Assembly (NCBI GenBank): GCA_050251735.1
Contig: JBFWMF010000014.1
Coordinates: 1 to 64,000, forward strand
Direction of reading: 5' to 3'
Source: Desulfitobacterium sp050251735
GTDB taxonomy: Bacteria; Bacillota; Desulfitobacteriia; Desulfitobacteriales; Desulfitobacteriaceae
Length of the DNA: 64,000 nucleotides
A program made the translations under genes and the position numbers. Below are positions 41,645 through 50,376 of this stretch, in pieces (position 1 is the first letter of the stretch; each line of letters begins with the position of its first letter). The notes beneath the pieces are model-generated. The model saw only the letters and a list, made by a program, of their open reading frames with translations, was not told where the DNA came from and made no database searches.

Positions 41645-42901
41645 ATGACACGTATTAAGAATCTTCGCGAAGAAGCTTTAGAATTTCATAAAGTAAAACC
41701 TGGTAAACTCGAAGTTAGAGTTACCGTACCGACTAATGATCGTGACGATCTTACTCTTGCTTATTCTCCTGGTGTAGCTGAGCCTGTTAAAGAAATTGGT
41801 GCTGATATTGAAAATCTTGATATTTACACCAATCATGCCAACTACGTTAGTATCGTTTCCGATGGTACTGCTATCCTAGGCCTTGGTAACCTTGGTCCTG
41901 CAGCAGCTATGCCGGTTATGGAAGGTAAATCACTTCTCTTCAAAGCTTTTGGTGATGTAGACGCTTTCCCTCTTTGCGTTAACACCAACGATGTTGATAA
42001 AATCGTTGAAATTGTTGAGTTAACCTCCCCTACTTTTGGTGGCGTTAACTTAGAAGATATCAAAGCACCTGAGTGTTTTGAAATCGAAGAAAAACTTAAA
42101 GCTCGCGGCATCTTCAAAGGCCCAATTTTCCATGACGACCAACACGGAACCGCAGTTGTAACCTTAGCTGGTTTGGTTAATGCTTTAAAAGTAGTCAGCA
42201 AAAAGATCGAAGATGTTAAAGTTGTTGCTAATGGTGCCGGAGCTGCCGGTATCGCTATCATCAAACTTCTCATGAGCATGGGCTTGAAGAATGTTATTAT
42301 GTGTGACACCAAGGGTGCTATTTATGATGGACGTACTGCTGGTATGAACCCTTGGAAGGAAGAAATCGCCAAAGCAACTAACCCAGAAAAGTTTAGTGGA
42401 GATCTGGCGGGCGCTTTAGTAGGTGCCGATGTATTCATCGGAATTTCTGCTCCTGATGTGCTTAATGAAGATATGATCCGTTCCATGGCGAAGGATCCTA
42501 TTGTCTTCTGCCAAGCTAACCCAATTCCTGAAATCTGGCCAATTCAAAGAGCTATTGACGCAGGCGCCAAAGTCATCTCCACAGGCCGTTCTGACGTCCA
42601 TAACCAAATCAACAACGTTCTGGCCTTCCCCGGAATGTTCCGTGGTGCTATCGATGTTCGTGCAACTGACATCAACGATGCTATGAAAGTAGCTGCAGCT
42701 TATGCCATTGCTAATATTGTTACTGATGAAGAACTCAGTGCAGAGTACATTATTCCTAGTACTTTCAACCCTGAAGTTGCTCCCGCAGTTGCTGCAGCAG
42801 TAGCTAAAGCAGCTATGGATTCCGGAATCGCAAGACGTCCTATGGATCCTCAAGAAGTAGCTGATAATCTGAAAAAGAGATTAGCTAATCAATACAAATA
42901 G
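41645..42901 (+). CDS. NAD(P)-dependent malic enzyme
   Basis: Protein of 418 residues. It shows the short bacterial malic enzyme pattern: LAYSPGVAEPV (28-38 region), SDGTAILGLGNLGPAAAMPVMEGK, metal-binding IFHDDQHGTA, Rossmann motif VVANGAGAAGIAI, CQANPIPEI and STGRSDVHNQINNVLAFPGMFRGA in short blocks. It decarboxylates malate to pyruvate with NAD(P)+. Codons are strongly biased like the lyase gene, implying abundant protein. AGAGGGGATG lies upstream of the ATG, and a terminator follows. Confidence 0.95.
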   Translation: MTRIKNLREEALEFHKVKPGKLEVRVTVPTNDRDDLTLAYSPGVAEPVKEIGADIENLDIYTNHANYVSIVSDGTAILGLGNLGPAAAMPVMEGKSLLFKAFGDVDAFPLCVNTNDVDKIVEIVELTSPTFGGVNLEDIKAPECFEIEEKLKARGIFKGPIFHDDQHGTAVVTLAGLVNALKVVSKKIEDVKVVANGAGAAGIAIIKLLMSMGLKNVIMCDTKGAIYDGRTAGMNPWKEEIAKATNPEKFSGDLAGALVGADVFIGISAPDVLNEDMIRSMAKDPIVFCQANPIPEIWPIQRAIDAGAKVISTGRSDVHNQINNVLAFPGMFRGAIDVRATDINDAMKVAAAYAIANIVTDEELSAEYIIPSTFNPEVAPAVAAAVAKAAMDSGIARRPMDPQEVADNLKKRLANQYK

Positions 42902-42940
42902 TTCCTGGTTCTATCAATAATTACCCATAACAATATAACA

Positions 42941-42982
42941 AAACACGAAGAAATGGGCGCAGTCCATCTCTTCGTGTTTTTT
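42941..42982 (+). terminator. Terminator after the malic enzyme gene
   Basis: AAACACGAAGA / TCTTCGTGTTT with an inner ATGG/CCAT pair and six T residues. Confidence 0.88.
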
Positions 42983-43151
42983 GTTTATGGCATAAAAGGT
43001 AATTTAAATGACAAAATATATTAAAATTTTTAGAAAGTCATTGAAATGTTCTGTATTTTGAAGTAACATATTGGCATGGTGGCCTGACCAAAATAATATA
43101 ATAGATACTAGACAGCCGGGCAAAGAGAGAAATGAAGAAGGGGTGTATCAA

Positions 43152-43724
43152 ATGGAAGAATTAAGCTTATATGAGCGTTTTCAGACAAAGCTTCAAGCCG
43201 TGTCTGGCGAGTGTTATCGAACCCAAACGCTAGCGGAGGCGGAAGCTCTTATTGCTAAAATACTTAAGGATAAGGGAATTGGGACTGTAGCGATGGTTAA
43301 GTCACCGATGGCCGATGCTATGAATTTGGATAAAAATCTAACTGACCAGGGTATAACTGTATATACTGATCGCTATCAAGAAGTGACTCCGACAGTAGGA
43401 GCCGGAATTACGGAAATGAAATGGGCTATTGCTGAATTGGGGACTTTAATCCAATATGCTGAGGATGTGAATGAGCGGCTTTGCTCATCATTTACACCGT
43501 TACATATCGCTCTTGTTCAAACGTCAACACTGTTGCCGGATATCATGACGGCGTTAGCGACAATTCATAAGGAGCCTAGAATTCCAGGCTATGTTGGTTT
43601 TATCACCGGTCCGAGCCGCACATCAGACATCGAACGCGTTTTAACGATTGGTGTTCATGGTCCGGAACAACTTGTGGCAATATTTGTAGATGAACAAGCA
43701 GGGGAGGGTGCAGTCAATGGCTGA
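43152..43724 (+). CDS. LUD-domain protein, LutC-like
   Basis: Protein of 190 residues with the LUD domain (VKSPMADAMNLDKNL, ITEMKWAIAELGTL and GPSRTSDIERVLTIGVHGPEQL, the typical LutC/YkgG end). In Bacillus LutABC oxidises L-lactate to pyruvate. The ATG at 43152 has GGGG upstream; the longer reading from 43071 lacks a ribosome site. It overlaps the next gene by eight bases, so the two are coupled. The substrate may be lactate or another 2-hydroxyacid such as glycolate, given the upstream genes. Confidence 0.86.
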   Translation: MEELSLYERFQTKLQAVSGECYRTQTLAEAEALIAKILKDKGIGTVAMVKSPMADAMNLDKNLTDQGITVYTDRYQEVTPTVGAGITEMKWAIAELGTLIQYAEDVNERLCSSFTPLHIALVQTSTLLPDIMTALATIHKEPRIPGYVGFITGPSRTSDIERVLTIGVHGPEQLVAIFVDEQAGEGAVNG

Positions 43725-45870
43725 TGCGAATTTTAAAAAGAAAGTTGAAGATGCCTTGGAGAATCCCATTCTCCGTGGAGCATTAGGTCGTTTTGGTGAT
43801 GTTTATGGTAAGAATCGCGAGCAAGCCTACCAAGGCTATGATTTTGAGAAACTTCGTGAAAAAGTGATTGAGGTAAAATCCTATGCTGCTGAGCATCTGG
43901 ATGAGATGATAGATCAATTTGAGAAGGCAGCAACGGCAAGAGGTGCGAAAGTTTTCCATGCTGAAACCGGAGATGATGCCAAAAAATATATCATCGAACT
44001 AGCGAAACAGCAGCAGGTTAAAAACATTGTTAAGTCTAAGTCCATGGCCTCGGAAGAGATTCATCTAAATGATGCCTTGATCAGTGAAGGTTTTGACGTT
44101 CAAGAAACAGACTTGGGTGAATGGATTATTCAATTAGCAGGACAGAAACCTTCCCATATGGTGATGCCTGCCATCCATATGACTAAAGAGCAAGTGGCTG
44201 ATACATTTAATGATAACCTTAGCTATCATAATGATCCTGATATCACCAAGCTAGTCAAGACAGCTCGGGCCGAAATGCGCAAGAAATTCATGGAAGCTGA
44301 TATGGGGATTTCCGGATCTAATATCGCTGTTGCTGAGACGGGAACTCTCATGATGGTGACTAATGAGGGAAATGCACGTTTAACCTCGACTATGCCACGG
44401 GTTCATGTTTTCCTAGTGGGGCTTGAGAAATTTGTTCCTAAATTCGAAGATGCCGGCTATATTTTACAGACTTTACCCCGTAATGGCACAGCTCAACAGC
44501 TGACCAGCTACGTCACTATGATTACAGGCCCTAATCCAACCTATTATTCGGACGGGTCCGTTCAAGACAAGGAATTCCATATCATCTTGATGGATAATGG
44601 ACGTCGCAAAATGTATGCCGATGAACAGTTTAAGCAGACCTTCCAATGCATTCGCTGCGCGGCTTGTTTAAATGTGTGCCCGGCTTTCCAACTTGTTGGT
44701 GGACATGTTTACGGCCATATTTATACCGGTGGCATAGGTACTATTTTGACTGCATTCCTTAACTCTGAAAAGGATGCCGAAAATCCTCAGAATCTCTGCC
44801 TCCAATGCGGTAAATGTACTGAAGTGTGTGCCGGTAAGCTGGATATTCCCGGTATGATACTAGAGATTCGGAATCGGATCGGTGATCAAAAGGGCTTGGC
44901 TGTTATGCCGAAGTTTATTTTGGATGTAGTATCTAACCGTCGATTATTCCATTCCCTTCTGCGAGTTGCTTCAAAAGCCCAATTGCCCATTTCTAAGGGT
45001 CAGCCGATGATTCGCCACTTACCCTTCTTCTTATCGGGCTTGACCGATAAGCGCAGCTTGCCTACTGTCGCTGATGTACCTTTTCGAGATGTAATTAAGA
45101 AAATTGATCAAGATATTAAGAACCCCCAAGGTACCATCGCTTTCTTCGGCGGTTGTCTTATCGACTTTGTCTATCCGAAAATCGGTGAAGGGGTAGTTAA
45201 GGTATTGAATGAAAAAGGGTATAAAGTCATTTTCCCTGAAGGACAATCTTGCTGTGGGGCACCCGCAACCTATATGGGTGATCGCAAGAATGCTCGGAAA
45301 TTGGCTGTCATGAATATTGAAGCGATGAATGCTGAAAGTGTAGATTATGTGGTATCAGCGTGCCCGACCTGTACTCATGCCCTTATAGATAGCTTTAAAG
45401 AGCTGCTTGCTGATGATCCAGTCATGCTTAAGCGCGCTGAAGAGCTCAGTAAGAAATCTATGGACTTCTCAAAGCTTCTGACGGTCTTAGGCGGTCTGGA
45501 AGAGGATGGAGACGGTGTTCCTTTGAAAGTCACCTATCATGACTCCTGTCACTTAAGACGGAAGATGAATGTTATTCAAGAACCACGCAATATCCTCGCT
45601 AATATAAAAGGCGTCGAAGTTGTGGAGATGAATGAGTCAGATCGTTGTTGTGGCTTTGCAGGATCATATTCCATTAAATTCCCTGAAATGTCCGGGCCCA
45701 TTTTAGAGAGAAAGCTTCGCAATATTGATGCCACAGGGGCAGAAGTTGTAGCTGTAGATTGCCCGGGATGTCTCATGCAAATTTCCGGTGGATTAGATCA
45801 AACCGATCTGAATGTGAAGGTAATGCATACGGCGCAATTGCTATTGGAAAAGCGTCAAAACAAAAAATAA
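43717..45870 (+). CDS. LutB-LutA fusion: LUD, 2x[4Fe-4S] and two CCG domains
   Basis: Protein of 717 residues. Residues ~1-300 are LutB-like LUD sequence; two [4Fe-4S] motifs follow (CIRCAACLNVCPAF near 311 and CLQCGKCTEVCAGK near 362); the C-terminal third has two cysteine-rich CCG domains, each with a CC pair (QSCCGAPA near 512, DRCCGFAG near 643), the LutA/GlpC/HdrB signature. In Bacillus LutA and LutB are separate; here they are one chain. It should be the electron-transferring subunit of a 2-hydroxyacid dehydrogenase. ATG at 43717 with GGGGAGGG upstream. Confidence 0.9.
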   Translation: MADANFKKKVEDALENPILRGALGRFGDVYGKNREQAYQGYDFEKLREKVIEVKSYAAEHLDEMIDQFEKAATARGAKVFHAETGDDAKKYIIELAKQQQVKNIVKSKSMASEEIHLNDALISEGFDVQETDLGEWIIQLAGQKPSHMVMPAIHMTKEQVADTFNDNLSYHNDPDITKLVKTARAEMRKKFMEADMGISGSNIAVAETGTLMMVTNEGNARLTSTMPRVHVFLVGLEKFVPKFEDAGYILQTLPRNGTAQQLTSYVTMITGPNPTYYSDGSVQDKEFHIILMDNGRRKMYADEQFKQTFQCIRCAACLNVCPAFQLVGGHVYGHIYTGGIGTILTAFLNSEKDAENPQNLCLQCGKCTEVCAGKLDIPGMILEIRNRIGDQKGLAVMPKFILDVVSNRRLFHSLLRVASKAQLPISKGQPMIRHLPFFLSGLTDKRSLPTVADVPFRDVIKKIDQDIKNPQGTIAFFGGCLIDFVYPKIGEGVVKVLNEKGYKVIFPEGQSCCGAPATYMGDRKNARKLAVMNIEAMNAESVDYVVSACPTCTHALIDSFKELLADDPVMLKRAEELSKKSMDFSKLLTVLGGLEEDGDGVPLKVTYHDSCHLRRKMNVIQEPRNILANIKGVEVVEMNESDRCCGFAGSYSIKFPEMSGPILERKLRNIDATGAEVVAVDCPGCLMQISGGLDQTDLNVKVMHTAQLLLEKRQNKK

Positions 45871-45900
45871 TCAAATTCTAAGTTGTCAATTTTATGAGAA

Positions 45901-45930
45901 GAAAAGCATTGCTTCAAGGCAGTGCTTTTC
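45901..45930 (+). other. Hairpin after lutB-lutA
   Basis: GAAAAGCATTGC / GCAGTGCTTTTC with a 6-nt loop. It lacks a T run but lies 31 bases past the stop and probably forms the mRNA 3' end. Confidence 0.6.
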
Positions 45931-46058
45931 GATCATTTTACTAGAAATATTTCCTTGTATCTCTGTTTTTGTGGTAAAATATATATACAAATAATACGAG
46001 GGTGAATTTGTGCAAAGGCAACCGTTCCCTCATGACCTAAGGCGACCTAGGAGGAACT

Positions 46059-46754
46059 ATGATTAAAGCCATTCTTTTTGACTTAGACGGGACCTTGACT
46101 CTGATGAACCAAGAGGAATTCATGAAGAATTATGTGGGGCTTTTAGCTCCTCGTTTTAAGAGTCTTCTTTCCCCAGAGAAATTCGTTAAGCAGCTCAACC
46201 GTTCCACTGAGGTTATGATTAAACAACCCCAAGAGGGAAAGACTAACTTGCAAGTGTTCATTACCGATTTTACGAAAGGGACAGGTCTAACCTATAACGC
46301 TTTATGGCCCATATTCGAGGCTTTTTATGCAACTGATTTTCCGGCGTTAAGTTATTTAGTTAAGGTTAATCAGCATGGGAAGGAAGCTGTGACGAATGCT
46401 CTCGAGGGAGGATATAAGGTCGCTATTGCTGCTAATCCGGTGATGCCACTGATTGCCATCGAAGAGCGGATTCGTTGGGCAGGTTTAACTCCGCAGACGT
46501 TTCAGGTTATTCCTTCCATAGAGTCCTTTCATTTTTGTAAACCTCACATTGGATTCTATAGGGAGCTAGCTGAGAATCTTGAGCTGGACCCAAGCGAATG
46601 CTTGATGGTAGGTAACCATCCTGTAGAGGATTTAGTAGCCCAAGAAATCGGCATGAAAACCTTCTATGTGGGGGATACCATGGAAGGGATCCAAACAACT
46701 TACATGGGGGATATTGCTGAATTAGCACAGCGCATCATTGCGAGAAATCTTTAA
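46059..46754 (+). CDS. HAD-family hydrolase
   Basis: Protein of 231 residues with HAD motif I FDLDGTLT (Asp8, Asp10), motif II-like AIAANP, Lys in FCKPHIGFY (motif III) and motif IV region VGNHPVEDL. The cap domain (about 20-100) suggests a small-molecule phosphatase. AGGAGG precedes the ATG. Substrate unknown. It stands alone after the lut hairpin. Confidence 0.88.
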   Translation: MIKAILFDLDGTLTLMNQEEFMKNYVGLLAPRFKSLLSPEKFVKQLNRSTEVMIKQPQEGKTNLQVFITDFTKGTGLTYNALWPIFEAFYATDFPALSYLVKVNQHGKEAVTNALEGGYKVAIAANPVMPLIAIEERIRWAGLTPQTFQVIPSIESFHFCKPHIGFYRELAENLELDPSECLMVGNHPVEDLVAQEIGMKTFYVGDTMEGIQTTYMGDIAELAQRIIARNL

Positions 46755-46802
46755 CCATGAAATTATACCTTCGAGTATTTCATGAATGAGAGGGAATACA
46801 TC

Positions 46803-47255
46803 ATGGGAGTTTTTGTGCAACAAGTATCCAGCAATAGCTGGAATCCTGTTGAATCACATAGTGTGCCGAGCCACTTGAGAGGATTACTTCAGGAGTTTTT
46901 ATGTCGATATCGAGAACTGCAAAGTGCTAGATATCGGGAAGTGGCTTGGGTAATGGCGGTGATTTCCCTAGGTTTTTTTTGTCTAGGGAGTGTGATGTTT
47001 ACTCCACTGGTCGAGCTCTCCTCCTTGTTAAGTATTCTCTTGCTTGTAGTTTTTTTTCTTGCTTTAAAGCAATATCTAAAGGTGCGCAGGCTAGCTGAGC
47101 ATGTTTATATCAATGTCCATATTCTCTATCACCATCTCTTAGGTAAGCTAGAGGTAGGTTTTTGTGAGCACGAATCTCCTTGCCAGTGTACCGAGAATTT
47201 TCGCAAGTACATGTGGAATCGTTACGGGATTTCGTTTTATGGAAACTCTATCTAG
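46803..47255 (+). CDS. Membrane protein, unknown function
   Basis: From the ATG at 46803 (GAGAGGG nine bases upstream) it has 150 residues. Two adjacent hydrophobic segments lie at about 48-66 and 70-92 (VAWVMAVISLGFFCLG and LLSILLLVVFFLAL). The C-terminal domain has a Cys-His group (CEHESPCQC, about 124-132) that could bind metal. I recognise no family. It may be co-transcribed with the HAD gene, as no terminator separates them. Confidence 0.62.
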   Translation: MGVFVQQVSSNSWNPVESHSVPSHLRGLLQEFLCRYRELQSARYREVAWVMAVISLGFFCLGSVMFTPLVELSSLLSILLLVVFFLALKQYLKVRRLAEHVYINVHILYHHLLGKLEVGFCEHESPCQCTENFRKYMWNRYGISFYGNSI

Positions 47256-47354
47256 GCAAACAATATTTGAGATGATAAAATAGAAAATGGACATAATAAA
47301 AAAGCAATCCACTAAAGGTCTATGCCATGAATTAAATGAGAAGGGATGAATAAT

Positions 47355-47519
47355 ATGAAAAAGTATGTTTGCACTATCTGTCAGTATGAATATGATCCAG
47401 CAATAGGGGATCCTGATTCCGGTGTTGCACCAGGCACTGCTTTCGAAGATATTCCTGAGGATTGGGTTTGCCCAACTTGCGGAGTAAGCAAGGACCAGTT
47501 TGAAGTCGTCGAAGAATAG
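47355..47519 (+). CDS. Rubredoxin
   Basis: A 54-residue protein too short for most gene lists. Two CxxC pairs (CTIC at 6-9 and CPTC at 39-42) hold a single iron; YEYDPAIGDPDSG, PEDWVCPTCG and the aromatic core are textbook rubredoxin. It carries electrons at low potential in anaerobes, often to rubrerythrin or superoxide reductase. I chose the ATG at 47355, nine bases after AAGGG; an ATG at 47346 adds three residues. It is a single gene with a terminator. Confidence 0.96.
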   Translation: MKKYVCTICQYEYDPAIGDPDSGVAPGTAFEDIPEDWVCPTCGVSKDQFEVVEE

Positions 47520-47530
47520 TACATAAAAAA

Positions 47531-47565
47531 GATGAACTCATGTAAATTGAGTTCATCTTTTTTTT
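47531..47565. terminator. Terminator between rubredoxin and the convergent gene
   Basis: Perfect 10-bp stem GATGAACTCA / TGAGTTCATC with T residues on one side and A residues on the other, so it can act both ways. Confidence 0.92.
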
Positions 47566-47566
47566 C

Positions 47567-47923
47567 TTAACTTATGGTGTCTGAAGGTAGTTCATCAATA
47601 GATTCCGGCTCATATCCATCATTAGTTGCTGTCATGGTCATATTTGTATTCTGATCGGCTTGTGTGTCGATGCTGGGCATGGACATGGGATATCCGGGGA
47701 CGGCAGTGTTTTGGAATCCATTGTTGACCCCAGAGTACATAGCCGGATTAGCTTGAGCCCCATTGTTTTGCCCCAAATTGAGATGAATTTGCACCGGTAC
47801 GGGTTCAGCTAGAAGAATATCCTTCTCCTTGTACCCCATGGCAACAAGCTCAAGGTACCTCTTCTGGGCTTCTCGCTCACTAAAAAGCTCTATTTCCTTT
47901 TTTAAACAAACCACATATTCCAA
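47567..47923 (-). CDS. Hypothetical protein, Asn/Gln/Met-rich tail
   Basis: From the TTG at 47923 (GAGGTGAT six bases upstream) it has 118 residues. The N-terminal ~50 residues are a conserved-looking helical region (VVCLKKEIELFSEREAQKRY, MGYKEKDILLAE). The rest is disordered and rich in Asn, Gln, Pro and Met. It may be in one transcript with the Ski2-like helicase gene located upstream on the same strand (51 bases away). No function can be assigned. Confidence 0.68.
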   Translation of the reverse strand: MEYVVCLKKEIELFSEREAQKRYLELVAMGYKEKDILLAEPVPVQIHLNLGQNNGAQANPAMYSGVNNGFQNTAVPGYPMSMPSIDTQADQNTNMTMTATNDGYEPESIDELPSDTIS

Positions 47924-47973
47924 GTTTATCACCTCAAGACAATTATGAGCATTTTTTGGAATAGTTATGCGTG

Positions 47974-50226
47974 CTAAAGTGCGAGAACTGCTGCTTCATC
48001 ACGATCAAGTTTATCCATACAAACTTTTAAACGCTGGAGCAAGACCGGTTCTTTGATGGCATCGCGCATTTGGCGGAGTAGGTCAATGGTACGGCGAATC
48101 ACGGAGATGATATCTCCTTCATCCAGATTAGATAGTCGCTGAACCTCCGGAAAAGAGAGGCCTTGACTCCATGAGTAGACAATGATCGAAACTCTTGGAT
48201 CATAGCGCACTGAATCTGTGCCACAGACACTTTGAATATAACGGGATAGTTCTTGGATGGGTGTCCAGTCTAAGACGGGTAATCTTTGAAAATAGTCGTT
48301 TTTACGGGATTCAAAATCAATAGCTGAAAGCAAACCATTTAATTGGTCGTCGTTCAAGGTATCAAATACATCTGAAAAAATAAGCTCCGTTACTAATAAT
48401 TCCTGGACGTAGATATGGCGCGCACATTCCCCGCGGGGGAGTAATTCATCATCGCGGATATATCCCAGTTGAATTAATTGATTCTTTTTATACTGGAATT
48501 CATTGAAGAAATAGTCTTGACCGGGCAAAGTCTTGAGCTCTTTGCGGATATCAACCATGCTTTGCTGCAATTTTCGACGCTGTTTATTTTCCTTCTCGCA
48601 CATCTCTAACTTTGAGTTAGGGCATTTTTGCGGGGTCTGGGATAATAGCTTTTCCCAATTTTTAATTTTGCGGGCCATTTCTCGGCCGTAGACTCGATTT
48701 TGGCGGCGTGGTCCTAAAGCGTGATAGGCCCGTTTAAGGCGGTCCAATTCTGTCTTTTTCGGGAGGTATCTGACGGGACAGGTATAGCTGTCGGCATGTT
48801 TGCACACGTGTTCACCTTTGTTAGCAAACTGTTCCTCCAGTTGTGCTAATTCAGCAATCAGATGTCCGTGAATCTGGAGATTGCTGTGAGCGGCAAAGCT
48901 TTTCTGAAAGTAGATCTGGATTTGCTCAAGTGTGAGGGTGAGCTGAAGATTCAAGACCGTGTTATAGCTCAATTTAAACTGACTGGTCAGTGGTTCTAGA
49001 CGGTTAATATTGAAGCGGGGAGGGGGACTTTTTTCCATATAATTTAGATCGACAAGAGCAAAGGAATAGCCTCGCTCATCTAATCCCCGACGGCCCGCCC
49101 GCCCGGACATTTGAAAAAATTCGTGATTAGCCAAGGAACGAAAGTTGCGACCGTCGAATTTGTTTAAGCTATCAAAGCAAACGGAACGAACCGGGTAATT
49201 GATGCCCACGCTGAAGGTTTCGGTACAATAAAGGACATGAATAAGGCGTTTAAGAAACAGCTCCTCAACCAGGACTTTTTGCGAGGGTATAAGCCCCGCG
49301 TGGTGAAAAGCAATTCCTTTGACCGCAAGCCGTCGCAGCAAGCGTGTGGAGGCTGACCATTCTTCTTCCGGGCCAAAATGATTTAGAAAAGCATCCTCGA
49401 CTTGTTTTCTTTCTTGAGGCTTTAAATAATTGGTTAAAGAGGCTAATTCCGATGCCTTATCGGCACATTGTTTGCGACTGAAGACAAAGTAGAGAGCAGG
49501 TAGATATTGTTTTTGGATGACCTTAATCAAGTCAATATGACTGGTTGGGGCAAACAAACTACCTTCTTGAGGAGGGGCGGATGTAATTCTTTGGCGATAA
49601 TATTTCCAGAGCTTGTCATAAGTGATCAAACCGGTATCCTTTGAAAAATAATAGTATTCTAAAGGAACAATGCGATGATGTTCTTCGATCAAAGCGACAT
49701 CCTCTTGACGAATGGTTCCGATCCACTCTACCAGCTGATGAGCATTGGCAATGGTAGCACTCAAGCCCAATATCTTCATGTGAGGGGGAGCTAAAATAAT
49801 AGACTCTTCCCAGACAGTACCTCGTTCCTCATCATTAAGCCAATGAATCTCATCGAAAATGATGTAGGACACGGATTCCAAGGTAGGGTCGTTGGTAATC
49901 ACTTGATTTCGGAAAATCTCAGTTGTCATAATGAGTAAAGGAGCTTCTGAATTGAGCACCACATCCCCGGTAAGGATACCGACATTTTCAACGCCGAACA
50001 GGGTTTTATAATCCTTAAACTTCTGGTTGCTCAGTGCTTTAATGGGTGCGGTATAAATAATTCGTCGTGCATCGGCCATGACTTTTTCGACTAAATAATC
50101 AGCGACGAGTGTTTTCCCGGTTCCGGTGGGAGCAGCGACAATTACAGATTTTCCGGCATCAATGGCATCTAAGGCTTCTTCTTGAAATGCATCTAAGGTT
50201 AAGCCGTGATATGTGCGTGCAGACAT
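47974..50226 (-). CDS. Ski2/Mtr4-like DExH RNA helicase
   Basis: Protein of 750 residues. N-terminal helicase domain: Q-like YHGLTLDAFQEEA, Walker A APTGTGKT (32-39), DEIHW (about 125), SATIAN. C-terminal domain: FHHAGL, GINYPVRSV and the QMSGRAGRRG signature. The C-terminal ~330 residues include a Cys-containing stretch (CPVRYL, CPNSKLEMC) and a helical domain like that of Ski2/DOB1 proteins. In eukaryotes these helicases feed the RNA exosome; bacterial members may act with PNPase or RNase R. ATG start. No partner gene is nearby. Confidence 0.9.
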   Translation of the reverse strand: MSARTYHGLTLDAFQEEALDAIDAGKSVIVAAPTGTGKTLVADYLVEKVMADARRIIYTAPIKALSNQKFKDYKTLFGVENVGILTGDVVLNSEAPLLIMTTEIFRNQVITNDPTLESVSYIIFDEIHWLNDEERGTVWEESIILAPPHMKILGLSATIANAHQLVEWIGTIRQEDVALIEEHHRIVPLEYYYFSKDTGLITYDKLWKYYRQRITSAPPQEGSLFAPTSHIDLIKVIQKQYLPALYFVFSRKQCADKASELASLTNYLKPQERKQVEDAFLNHFGPEEEWSASTRLLRRLAVKGIAFHHAGLIPSQKVLVEELFLKRLIHVLYCTETFSVGINYPVRSVCFDSLNKFDGRNFRSLANHEFFQMSGRAGRRGLDERGYSFALVDLNYMEKSPPPRFNINRLEPLTSQFKLSYNTVLNLQLTLTLEQIQIYFQKSFAAHSNLQIHGHLIAELAQLEEQFANKGEHVCKHADSYTCPVRYLPKKTELDRLKRAYHALGPRRQNRVYGREMARKIKNWEKLLSQTPQKCPNSKLEMCEKENKQRRKLQQSMVDIRKELKTLPGQDYFFNEFQYKKNQLIQLGYIRDDELLPRGECARHIYVQELLVTELIFSDVFDTLNDDQLNGLLSAIDFESRKNDYFQRLPVLDWTPIQELSRYIQSVCGTDSVRYDPRVSIIVYSWSQGLSFPEVQRLSNLDEGDIISVIRRTIDLLRQMRDAIKEPVLLQRLKVCMDKLDRDEAAVLAL

Positions 50227-50376
50227 TGAAAATCATCTCATTTCTTCCGGAGTTTTATCCATTTTAACAAACCCTTCTCCAAGGGTCAAATTATGGAAGG
50301 ATCTATGAAAATTATGGCATGAGTAAGCCAAAAAGGCCATATGATGAAACAAGAACTGGCCAAGGGGGGAGTCTAA

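Noticed and set aside
41842..42853. Two long minus-strand reading frames (156 and 145 codons) opposite the malic enzyme gene
   Set aside because: They are open only because of the strong codon bias of the real gene; they lack ribosome sites and protein-like composition.
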